From positions 124,001 to 188,000 of the forward strand of contig NZ_JACYTP010000008.1 in assembly GCF_014841115.1 (NCBI RefSeq): DNA of 64,000 bases, read 5' to 3'. Below are positions 1 through 6,896 of this stretch, one piece after another (the stretch's first letter is position 1; the number at the start of each line of letters is the position of its first letter). The position numbers were made by a program, and so were the translations under genes. The DNA is from Photobacterium arenosum. Its GTDB lineage: Bacteria > Pseudomonadota > Gammaproteobacteria > Enterobacterales > Vibrionaceae. Below the pieces are notes generated by a model. That model was not told the origin of the DNA. It saw only the letters and a program-made list of their open reading frames with translations, and ran no database searches.

Positions 1-493
1 GAAATTAGGCAGTAGAAGCGGTTTGGTATTTTCAGCAATGCTGCTGTTTTCTCATGTCGCTCAAGCCAGCAGTAGTGACAATCTTTTTGAGTTTGAATTG
101 AGCTGTGATGATTTGCACAGAGGCGAATATATTACCAACGAGTACGGGACCTATCCAGTCTATGAGATGGAAGATGGTTATAGTGGGAAAGTGGAAATAA
201 TTGTCTCCGGTGAGGATGTCTCGATTTACAGAAATGATGCATTGGCCGTCGAAAAGAAGGTGACTTCCGAATCAGTCACCATGGATCCCTTAGGTTTTCT
301 GAAAATAGCAACTGCAGAATATAACTATTATACATTCAGCTTTATCGATGATGAGGCGCTTTTGGTGAATCACGTGTTTACAGAAGGTGATACCGTGAAG
401 GATGCATTTCTGGAGTGCGAGTATGTGCCGGATATCAAGCGGGTGACTGCGCTCTACCAGCATATTCAATCTTTGAAGGTAAATGAATCATGA
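1..493 (+). CDS. Small secreted protein, unknown family (paralogue of 3749-4204), start just outside window
   Basis: The frame is open to the left edge and reads as a clean signal peptide (Lys-Leu-Gly-Ser, hydrophobic core, then VAQA) followed by a mature region of about 130 residues. The first base of the window is a g that would be the third base of an ATG, so the start codon probably lies two bases outside. The TTG at 23 has no ribosome site and would cut the signal peptide. The mature part shares a pattern with the protein at 3749-4204: F-x-F-x-C-D-D near the N terminus, D-G-Y-x-G, an A-E-K segment, N-Y-Y-x-F and a late E-C. Its stop overlaps the next ATG (ATGA). Function is unknown; a periplasmic location is inferred from the signal peptide only. 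Confidence 0.7.
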   Translation, partial: KLGSRSGLVFSAMLLFSHVAQASSSDNLFEFELSCDDLHRGEYITNEYGTYPVYEMEDGYSGKVEIIVSGEDVSIYRNDALAVEKKVTSESVTMDPLGFLKIATAEYNYYTFSFIDDEALLVNHVFTEGDTVKDAFLECEYVPDIKRVTALYQHIQSLKVNES

Positions 494-675
494 AACGATT
501 GAAATTGATGGTGTCTGCCCCCCTTTTTCTTTTGGTGTGGGCGGGTTCGGCACAGGCCGCGCAAACCCAGTTATGCAGTAATGCCATGATGTCGGTATTG
601 AAGTCTGATGCCCGCAATCAGAATGATTCTGAATGGAATGAGGATAATTTCAGCTCGGTTGCGTGTACAGGGTGA
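490..675 (+). pseudogene. Truncated secreted protein (N-terminal fragment)
   Basis: This 61-residue frame begins with a convincing signal peptide (MKRLKLM, hydrophobic core, AQA-A) and overlaps the upstream stop by ATGA. It ends after only about 37 mature residues at a Val-Ala-Cys-Thr-Gly sequence. The next gene (769) lacks a signal peptide but has a Val-Ala-Cys-Lys sequence near its own N terminus in the same reading frame. The two therefore look like the separated front and back of one secreted protein, with about 90 bp of stop-rich sequence between them. It could also be a genuine small secreted peptide. I recognise no family. Confidence 0.5.
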
Positions 676-768
676 GAGCATGAGTTAACAAGTTGTAAAA
701 TCACCATATAAAAAGCATGTTGGGATATACAAAAATAGTGATTTTTAACCGCCTGCCACAGGTGTGAA

Positions 769-1470
769 ATGCATGAGGTGTCTAATAATTACTCAACCAG
801 CCCGAGAGAACTTACGTGTGTTCAAAAAGTGAACATACGTGCTCTCACCCTGGTTGCGTGTAAGCGCTTACCGGGAGAGCCAGACATCATGTTGGGGTCA
901 TATTTTCAGCGCAATTTTATGCTTCCGCTTGATGACTCATCTCAGTATCTCTGGCGCGTTGTCTTGGTTGATACAACTACGCATAAGGTGGTTTCTGCTT
1001 ATACCGGTTCAGTTGGTGATGAAGGAGGGATCCGAATTGATAATGATCAGATCTGGCTGGATACCGCACGTTATTACCTGAACGATGGGACCAGAGCCGT
1101 CGGGGTTCGGTTAGATATTGGTTACGCTTCCCGGTATGCAGAGGGTGGGGCGTCTGGCTATATGACGCTCTTTGTGCGCGAGCAGGAAAAGTTACAGCCT
1201 GTACTGAAAAGTTTGCCGATGAATTACTGGACGAATCAGGAAGGCCATTTTTCGGTGACTGATGAGCCTGTCCCGATTCATCAGGCCAAAGTCTATATCA
1301 ATATCGGAAATAAAATCTCCCATGGATACCGTGATTTAAAACTGACGACAAAAGTGAAAGATAAGATGAGCGATCAATATTTTTCAGATGTTTATGAAAA
1401 AGCCTGGAGTTTTGAACAGACGCTGAAATTCGACGGAAAGGCCTATCAGGGATTTAAATCATGGCCGTGA
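769..1470 (+). CDS. Conserved hypothetical protein lacking an export signal, probably the back part of a split gene
   Basis: The product has 233 residues and no signal peptide, although its neighbours are all exported. The ATG has no good ribosome binding site, and the frame is open only from 742. Visible features are a Val-Ala-Cys-Lys segment near residue 31, a Tyr/Leu-rich beta-type region, and a central DIGYASRYAEGGASG stretch that looks like a structural loop. I do not recognise a domain. Together with 490-675 it may be the remains of one secreted protein whose signal peptide is now on a separate fragment. If so it is probably not exported, and may not be translated well. Confidence 0.5.
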   Translation: MHEVSNNYSTSPRELTCVQKVNIRALTLVACKRLPGEPDIMLGSYFQRNFMLPLDDSSQYLWRVVLVDTTTHKVVSAYTGSVGDEGGIRIDNDQIWLDTARYYLNDGTRAVGVRLDIGYASRYAEGGASGYMTLFVREQEKLQPVLKSLPMNYWTNQEGHFSVTDEPVPIHQAKVYINIGNKISHGYRDLKLTTKVKDKMSDQYFSDVYEKAWSFEQTLKFDGKAYQGFKSWP

Positions 1471-1543
1471 TTTGCGGGATAGAAAGCACACAGGGTTGTC
1501 TGTTGCCAGTCTTGTTTGATGCCTGTGAATTCGGGGACGAAGG

Positions 1544-2338
1544 ATGATGTTACGTATCTTCTGGCTGGGCATTGTGTTGTTGTCAGGACCGGCGGCAGCC
1601 CTTGATATACACACAGAGAACCGCCGCGACAATGGCGAACCCTATTGTGCGATACAACTCAGTTCACAAGGACAAGTGCTCGAAACGCAATTATGGGGAA
1701 CCTGGTGTGGCGGTGTTCAAACAGAAGCGGTGTATCGTGACAGTGAGGAACTGCAACAGCTGACTGTGGTGCATGACCGGGGCAAGTATTCAACCCGCTA
1801 TTACATCAATACGGCCGGTCCGCTTGCCATTGCTGCAAAAGTGTCTTTCACCCGGCATCCATTCCTGCCAGATATTCGAATGCTTGAACAGCAGGTCTGG
1901 CAACCTCTGGCTGTGGAGCTGGACCGGATTCGTTCCTCAGTGGATGTGAATCTTTTATCCACGCTGTACAACTTGCCTCTGGATATCAGCCGCTATTCTC
2001 CGGCCCAACTCTTTGACGAGCAAAATTTTTCTTTATTGAATCGTATTGGGCATGTCACCAACGCAGGTTGTCTTGATGGGGAAAGTTATGTCTATCTCTG
2101 TGAGATCGGGCGTGAGCGTGTGGCCAGTGTTTGTTTCCGCGAGCAAGATCAGGCGTTGATTTACAGGTTTTCTAAAGCGGGCACGCAGGAACTCATGATG
2201 GCAAAAACGTTGACCAGTCCCGGTGCTATCGACTTATTGTTCCAGCGCGGACATTACAAGTACCAGATTGATTCGCAGGCGCACCAGCTTCGGGTCAGTC
2301 TGCAATCACAATTGCTTTTCGAAGCGACATGCAGGTAG
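1544..2338 (+). CDS. Secreted hypothetical protein
   Basis: The product has 264 residues with an N-terminal signal peptide (MMLRIFWLGIVLLSGPAAA, likely cleavage after AAA). A GAAGG ribosome site precedes the tandem ATGATG. The mature protein has several cysteines (near WCG, GC, LC, VCF and the C-terminal TCR), which fits a disulfide-bonded periplasmic protein. I recognise no family. It is followed after 6 bp by another secreted protein (2345), so the two are probably cotranscribed. Confidence 0.7.
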   Translation: MMLRIFWLGIVLLSGPAAALDIHTENRRDNGEPYCAIQLSSQGQVLETQLWGTWCGGVQTEAVYRDSEELQQLTVVHDRGKYSTRYYINTAGPLAIAAKVSFTRHPFLPDIRMLEQQVWQPLAVELDRIRSSVDVNLLSTLYNLPLDISRYSPAQLFDEQNFSLLNRIGHVTNAGCLDGESYVYLCEIGRERVASVCFREQDQALIYRFSKAGTQELMMAKTLTSPGAIDLLFQRGHYKYQIDSQAHQLRVSLQSQLLFEATCR

Positions 2339-2344
2339 TTCACC

Positions 2345-2893
2345 ATGAACCAAATGAAGTCTTTACTTACTGTGCTGAGCTTGATGCTCAGTGCTTCTGT
2401 CTGGTCTGAAACCACAGCCGGGGAAAATCCGGTGGCTTTGGTGAGGTCGGTCGAGATTGGTGATCATGCGGTCAGCGTTCAGTTTGCTGATGGGCGAATG
2501 CAATCCATCCCGGTGCCCCACGAAATTGAGTCTCTGGATTACAGTGCCCGCTTTTTGGATATCAACTTTGACGGACATCCTGATTTGGTGATTGACGATA
2601 ATCTGGGAGCCAATCAGTTATCTGAAGTGTTTTTATATCATCCGAAAGCGCGGTTGTTTTCTCAGGAAGCGGACTGGAAAATGAATGGATTACACTTGAA
2701 CCCGCGGCGAAAACTGGTGTGCGGTCTGCACCGTATCAGCAATACTCAGTATGAAATTCAGATTCTGACGAAAAATGGCAGGATCGAACACGTGATTTTT
2801 GATTACGAGCGAAATGCAGGCACTTCCGAAATGACCCGGCAAAGTTTAAGTCGGGAATTTTTTGAAGCGCTTGAACAGCGTTGCCTGAACTGA
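2345..2893 (+). CDS. Secreted protein with a calcium-loop-like Asp motif
   Basis: The product has 182 residues with a signal peptide (LLTVLSLMLSASVWS). The middle carries a D-I-N-F-D-G-H-P-D-L stretch, which looks like the D-x-N-x-D-G-x-x-D-L loop of FG-GAP/EF-hand-like calcium-binding repeats. It starts 6 bp after the previous gene and was probably transcribed with it. A perfect 12 bp inverted repeat lies about 65 bp downstream. Function is unknown; calcium binding is an inference from one loop. Confidence 0.7.
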   Translation: MNQMKSLLTVLSLMLSASVWSETTAGENPVALVRSVEIGDHAVSVQFADGRMQSIPVPHEIESLDYSARFLDINFDGHPDLVIDDNLGANQLSEVFLYHPKARLFSQEADWKMNGLHLNPRRKLVCGLHRISNTQYEIQILTKNGRIEHVIFDYERNAGTSEMTRQSLSREFFEALEQRCLN

Positions 2894-2958
2894 GCAGTGA
2901 AGAATTTAATGTATTGCTTGAGGAAATCCTAAGTGTCTGCATGCTTATTTTTTACTTC

Positions 2959-2991
2959 GAATTCTCAACAAAGCATATGTGTTGAGAATTC
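2959..2991. repeat. Perfect 12 bp inverted repeat (hairpin)
   Basis: GAATTCTCAACA at 2959-2970 and TGTTGAGAATTC at 2980-2991 are exact reverse complements around a 9-base loop. No T-run follows on either strand, so it is not a classical intrinsic terminator. It may be a transcript-end hairpin for 2345-2893 or a protein-binding palindrome upstream of 3022. Confidence 0.7.
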
Positions 2992-3021
2992 AAGAACGAA
3001 AGTGAATGAAGGTTAGTGTTT

Positions 3022-3606
3022 ATGTTTATGAGATTCATTAAAAATAAGTGCTCTGTCGTTTTTATTTTCATAGTGGTAGTTGGTGTTTTATTTTTCTTAC
3101 ACGAACATGACTATGTTGCTGATTTAGGGTTAGGTATGACAGTATCCGGCGATAAATATGTCGATAGTGGTGATTGGGTCTTTAATTGCCACAATGGCGA
3201 TCTCATCAAAAAGGATGGCATACCTTTTCCAGATTTTGATGGCAATGATTTGATGAATCACTTGCTTGCTAAAGGCTATGATTTCAGCCGTAATTTAAGT
3301 AAAAAGTCAGTGCTCAATGGCTTCTTCCAGTTATCTGACTGGCAAGGAAGGTTAGAATACAGCACTTCTAAAGTGTCGCCATATTCTATAGGAATCAGTG
3401 GAAATACATGGACAACAAGGTTTGTGAATGATAATAAAGAAGAATATTTAATCTATGTGATTAATGATAGATTGGATAAGTTGAACGAGATTAATGAATG
3501 GTCTTTATTGGTATCAGATTATAGTCCAGAAAAGATTTACCAGAAAGATGAATTAATAAATTTAGCTATAAGTAGCTGTGACAAAGAACAGATCTTAGAT
3601 AATTGA
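3022..3606 (+). CDS. Membrane-anchored hypothetical protein
   Basis: The product has about 194 residues. A short basic N terminus (RFIKNK) is followed by one strong hydrophobic segment (about residues 8-28) and then a soluble domain, presumably periplasmic. I chose ATG 3022 because AAGG at about 3009-3012 is well spaced for it; GTG 3016 is too close. The soluble part has a D-W-V-F-N-C-H-N segment and a late S-S-C but no recognised domain. Base composition is more A+T rich than the flanking genes, which fits acquired DNA. Confidence 0.6.
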   Translation: MFMRFIKNKCSVVFIFIVVVGVLFFLHEHDYVADLGLGMTVSGDKYVDSGDWVFNCHNGDLIKKDGIPFPDFDGNDLMNHLLAKGYDFSRNLSKKSVLNGFFQLSDWQGRLEYSTSKVSPYSIGISGNTWTTRFVNDNKEEYLIYVINDRLDKLNEINEWSLLVSDYSPEKIYQKDELINLAISSCDKEQILDN

Positions 3607-3748
3607 TAATATTCAAGTTAATCGTTAAGAGGGTACAATTTATTGCTGTAATAACAATCGTGGTGTTTACCAGTGCCTGTTATCCAATAAATATTTTGTA
3701 TATGGTTTTATATGATGATTTCAAGTTATTCCGTAAGGGAGATTAGCG

Positions 3749-4204
3749 ATTAAACTGGTTATTCTGTCTGCATTAGTCGCTAATCTAAGTGCAAGTATGC
3801 AGTTCAATGAAAATGAATATTCATTTCAATTCCACTGTGATGACATTCACGAGAGCGGAGAGGTTTATTCGTATGGTCCAGATGATGAAAGTGACGATGA
3901 TGGTTATGGTGGGGTTGTTGACTTATTTATCACAGGCGATAATTTAACGATCAAACACAATGGAGACATAGTTGCTGAAAAACGATTGTCGTCTCCCGAC
4001 GTTAAAGTGAATCGTTACGATGAATTTTCAGTGTACCTTGATGAAGGAAATTATTATTCATTTATGTTAAAAGAAATTTCAGTTGTTCATTACATAATAT
4101 CGACCGGTGAGAAAAGGGAAGAAAACTACTTAGAATGTAAGAATTTTTTGACACGAGTGAAACAGGCCGAATTAGCTGATCATATCAGAAGTTTCAAAAA
4201 ATGA
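3749..4204 (+). CDS. Small secreted protein, paralogue of 1-493, apparent ATT start
   Basis: The first ATG in frame (3797) lies inside what reads as a signal peptide: I-K-L-V-I-L-S-A-L-V-A-N-L-S-A-S. The only place for the start is ATT at 3749, preceded by TAAGGGAG with ideal spacing. An in-frame stop at 3734 excludes anything further upstream, and no ATG, GTG or TTG lies between. Either ATT is used as a rare start codon, or the original ATG has mutated and the gene is silenced or starts inefficiently at 3797. The mature protein (about 135 residues) shares the C-D-D, D-G-Y-x-G, A-E-K, N-Y-Y-S-F and L-E-C pattern of the protein at the left edge. Function is unknown. Confidence 0.55.
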   Translation: MKLVILSALVANLSASMQFNENEYSFQFHCDDIHESGEVYSYGPDDESDDDGYGGVVDLFITGDNLTIKHNGDIVAEKRLSSPDVKVNRYDEFSVYLDEGNYYSFMLKEISVVHYIISTGEKREENYLECKNFLTRVKQAELADHIRSFKK

Positions 4205-4384
4205 GGTTGTTGCTTTTGACTTTGCAATCCTAGTACTTGTTTTCAATTTAGGAACGTGACCAAGATTTTATCTGCCATCATGTTTTTAATAAACCAAAGC
4301 TGCCTGCTGATTTATCAAGTAATCCCTTAAATATCATCAACGAAATGTCGCCTTTATGGTTGAAATCAACGGAAGGTAATAATA

Positions 4385-5575
4385 ATGATGTTTCAACGTT
4401 CTTGGCTAAAGGTGTCATGTTTTACAGCTTGTATCGGCTTCATCTCCTCAGTGGCGACTGCTGGGGAAGTACAGGTACTCAGCGCCGTCGTGAAAGGCCA
4501 GTCAATCCAGGACGCCGACGTGACCTGGCAGCGAACCGGTCAAAACTCTGTCAGAGTGAAAACCAACGCGCAGGGCAAAGCGGATACTGCTCAGCTGGTT
4601 GATGACCTGAATACGACCATGCTGATTGAAAAAGAAGGTTATTCGACGCTGGTTGTAAAATGCCCCTGTGAAGGCTTTACCTATGCGTTATCTCCAGAGA
4701 TGCCAAATCTGGATGGCTTGCGTGTTGTGCTGACCTGGGGTAGTTCGCCATCGGATCTGGATTCTCATCTGGTCTTTCCGGGCAACCATGTGTATTTCTC
4801 GCAAAAGCAAGGTGATCAGACTCATCTGGATGTTGATGACACCTCATCTTACGGTCCTGAAACCATCACTGTGGTGAAAAAGAAACAGGGCGAGCGATAT
4901 GTCTATATGGTGCGCGACTTCTCAAATGGTGGCCGTGATGATTCGACGGCTTTAGCTGCCAGTAACGCGCGTGTTGATGTTTATATCGGTAAAACGCATA
5001 TCAGAAGTTATAAAGTACGTAATGATGTCCGTGCCAATAGCTGGGTAGTGTTCGGCATTGATGGTGAGGGCGCTTTTCACGACATCAATCAGTACCTGTC
5101 TTTAGTTAAAAATAAAGACATCAACAGTCATCTGGCTGGCGTACTGGCTGCTGACTCCTTTGAATCGCACAGTCTGGTGACAGCGGCCATGATCGCTCAG
5201 GCAAAGCGGCTGAATACGGCTGGCGAAAAAGCCTACCAGGATAAAGATTATCTGGCTGCCATGTATTACTTCCAGGATGCCATCAACCTCAATCCGGATT
5301 TCAGCCAGGCATACAGTAATCTGGGTGTGACCTATCCTAAATTAGACAGACGTGCTGAAGCATTATGGGCCAACCGTAAAGCCATTGAGCTGGCATCCGG
5401 TAACCGCGCCGATCGCATTAAAGCTGGGTCTTACTACAATATCGGCCGCATCTATGAAGCCTCTTCTGAGTGGCAAAGTGCTTTGGATAATTTCGAATCG
5501 GCATCACGGCTTCGTGAGCATTCTGCATACCAGAGCGGTATTGATCGGATGAAAGAGAAACTACACATTCAATAA
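4385..5575 (+). CDS. Secreted DUF2135-type protein with C-terminal TPR repeats (YfaP-like)
   Basis: The product has 396 residues with a signal peptide (to about residue 27, VATAG). Residues of about 110-230 carry the W-G-S-S-P-S-D-L-D-S-H-L pattern followed by L-D-V-D-D-T, typical of DUF2135 (E. coli YfaP). Residues of about 280-390 form tetratricopeptide repeats (Y-x-x-K-D-Y-x-A-A-M-Y-Y-F and N-P-D-F-x-x-A-Y-S-N-L-G). In E. coli, yfaP lies near an alpha-2-macroglobulin gene; here one follows two genes downstream, so a shared periplasmic role is likely. An AAGG site precedes the tandem ATG. An intrinsic terminator follows the stop. Confidence 0.8.
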   Translation: MMFQRSWLKVSCFTACIGFISSVATAGEVQVLSAVVKGQSIQDADVTWQRTGQNSVRVKTNAQGKADTAQLVDDLNTTMLIEKEGYSTLVVKCPCEGFTYALSPEMPNLDGLRVVLTWGSSPSDLDSHLVFPGNHVYFSQKQGDQTHLDVDDTSSYGPETITVVKKKQGERYVYMVRDFSNGGRDDSTALAASNARVDVYIGKTHIRSYKVRNDVRANSWVVFGIDGEGAFHDINQYLSLVKNKDINSHLAGVLAADSFESHSLVTAAMIAQAKRLNTAGEKAYQDKDYLAAMYYFQDAINLNPDFSQAYSNLGVTYPKLDRRAEALWANRKAIELASGNRADRIKAGSYYNIGRIYEASSEWQSALDNFESASRLREHSAYQSGIDRMKEKLHIQ

Positions 5576-5587
5576 TTGTCTTGCCTG

Positions 5588-5616
5588 AAAACGCCTGCTG
5601 TGACGGGCGTTTTTCT
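5588..5616 (+). terminator. Intrinsic terminator after the DUF2135 gene
   Basis: AACGCC (5590-5595) pairs with GGCGTT (5606-5611) around a 10-base loop and is followed by a T-rich run. It lies directly after the stop at 5575 and before the deacetylase start, so the deacetylase probably has its own promoter or depends on readthrough. Confidence 0.75.
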
Positions 5617-5632
5617 TATTTTGGATGACGTT

Positions 5633-6691
5633 ATGAGATTGACACATTTTGTCCTAGCTCTTAGTTTGTGCGCTTGCTGGGCGCAGGCCGCCGGGCCAAA
5701 TAAAGTTGCCACAACAGACAGAAACTTATGGCCTGAAGTGATTCACTCACAAGCGGCCTTTGACCGTGCTTCTGCCGCAGAGATACTGCAGTTTGTCCAT
5801 GTGATGGCGAAAGTACCGCTGGCAAGCGCAGAGGACATCTCTCGTTTTACCGGTGTGAAGCAGGTGAGTGTTGACTCTGTTGTGACATGGCGTAGCAAAA
5901 CGCAGCAGCGAATGCTGGAAGGGTATCGTTTTGCTTCTCACAATCAGTCTGTGAAGCAGTGGGACGATCTGGTCAGGATCGCGCGCGAACGCCTGCCTGC
6001 TTTTGACAGTAAATGGCGTGAATCCAGTGAGCAGTTTTACCACTATTATTTGTTTGAGCAGGTACGTTTAGCGACGCTGTTTCCCCGGATAAGCAGTGAG
6101 ATTCTGACTTTTAACGACACTGAGGTAACGGGTGAACGTTTTGACGACGGCGAGTTTCTGCTGACCTACGATGACGGCCCGCATCCCACTCGTACCCAGA
6201 CACTGATTAATCAGCTGAATTACAGAGGCATCCAGGCGTACTTTTTTGTGCTGGGTAGTAAGCTGGTTCCGGCTGAACATAAGAACTGGTATCAGTCTCA
6301 GTGCCTTGGGTCCCACGGATGGCGACATCATGCGCATAAGGCGCTGGATAAATCGAAAGACTCCATTACCAGCACGGATCAGGTAATGGCGCAATTTGCT
6401 TCCCTGCCTTCAGACACCGCTTTCCGCCCGCCTTATGGTATGCGAAGCCTGGCGCTTTCACAGTGGTTACAACGTCAGGGCAAACCTGTTTATCTGTGGA
6501 CTATTGATAGCCAGGACTGGAATGCCCGTCTGTCATCACGGCAGGTTGCTGATCGTGTCATGACATTGATGTTGTTATGGCGAAAGGGGATAGTGCTTTT
6601 CCATGACATTCACCCTCACGCGACGGTTGTTTTGAATGATCTTGATGACATGGTGCATCAGGCCGGGCTGAAATGGCGGTCATGTTCATAA
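5633..6691 (+). CDS. Secreted polysaccharide deacetylase (NodB/CE4 family)
   Basis: The product has 352 residues with a signal peptide ending ACWAQA. I chose ATG 5633 because the longer frame runs back through the preceding terminator. The C-terminal half has all CE4 motifs: T-Y-D-D-G-P (catalytic base and metal Asp), S-H-G-W-R-H-H (metal His pair), R-P-P-Y-G, D-S-Q-D-W and L-F-H-D-I-H (catalytic His). This family removes acetyl groups from N-acetylglucosamine in chitin oligomers, peptidoglycan or exopolysaccharide with a divalent metal. The first 150 residues are a helical region without a recognised domain. Its place before the alpha-2-macroglobulin/PBP1C pair suggests a cell-envelope substrate, but the substrate is not evident from sequence. 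Confidence 0.87.
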   Translation: MRLTHFVLALSLCACWAQAAGPNKVATTDRNLWPEVIHSQAAFDRASAAEILQFVHVMAKVPLASAEDISRFTGVKQVSVDSVVTWRSKTQQRMLEGYRFASHNQSVKQWDDLVRIARERLPAFDSKWRESSEQFYHYYLFEQVRLATLFPRISSEILTFNDTEVTGERFDDGEFLLTYDDGPHPTRTQTLINQLNYRGIQAYFFVLGSKLVPAEHKNWYQSQCLGSHGWRHHAHKALDKSKDSITSTDQVMAQFASLPSDTAFRPPYGMRSLALSQWLQRQGKPVYLWTIDSQDWNARLSSRQVADRVMTLMLLWRKGIVLFHDIHPHATVVLNDLDDMVHQAGLKWRSCS

Positions 6692-6701
6692 ACAGCGAAA
6701 G

Positions 6702-6729
6702 ACGTTGGTCTCAGTGCCAGCGTTTTTTT
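6702..6729 (+). terminator. Intrinsic terminator after the deacetylase
   Basis: ACGTTGG (6702-6708) pairs with CCAGCGT (6717-6723, one G-T pair) and is followed by seven T. A second, weaker GGCCTGC/GCGGGCC hairpin lies about 25 bp further on. The rest of the region to 6896 has no gene; it presumably carries the promoter of the alpha-2-macroglobulin gene. Confidence 0.75.
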
Positions 6730-6896
6730 CGATCTTCATAACTGATTTCTAATGGCCTGCTTTGTATTTGCGGGCCAGTGGTCGTTTTTATTCTTAATCG
6801 CAGCATTTTATATTCAGGTCGGGATAGAATAATGCGCATAGTGAACATAAAAGCAATATTTTACGACTCTAGTTGGTAAGGGCAGAATAATACTTT

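Noticed and set aside
6750..6780. Second terminator hairpin GGCCTGC/GCGGGCC
   Set aside because: Imperfect stem and the T-run is displaced; the stronger terminator at 6702-6729 already explains the transcript end.
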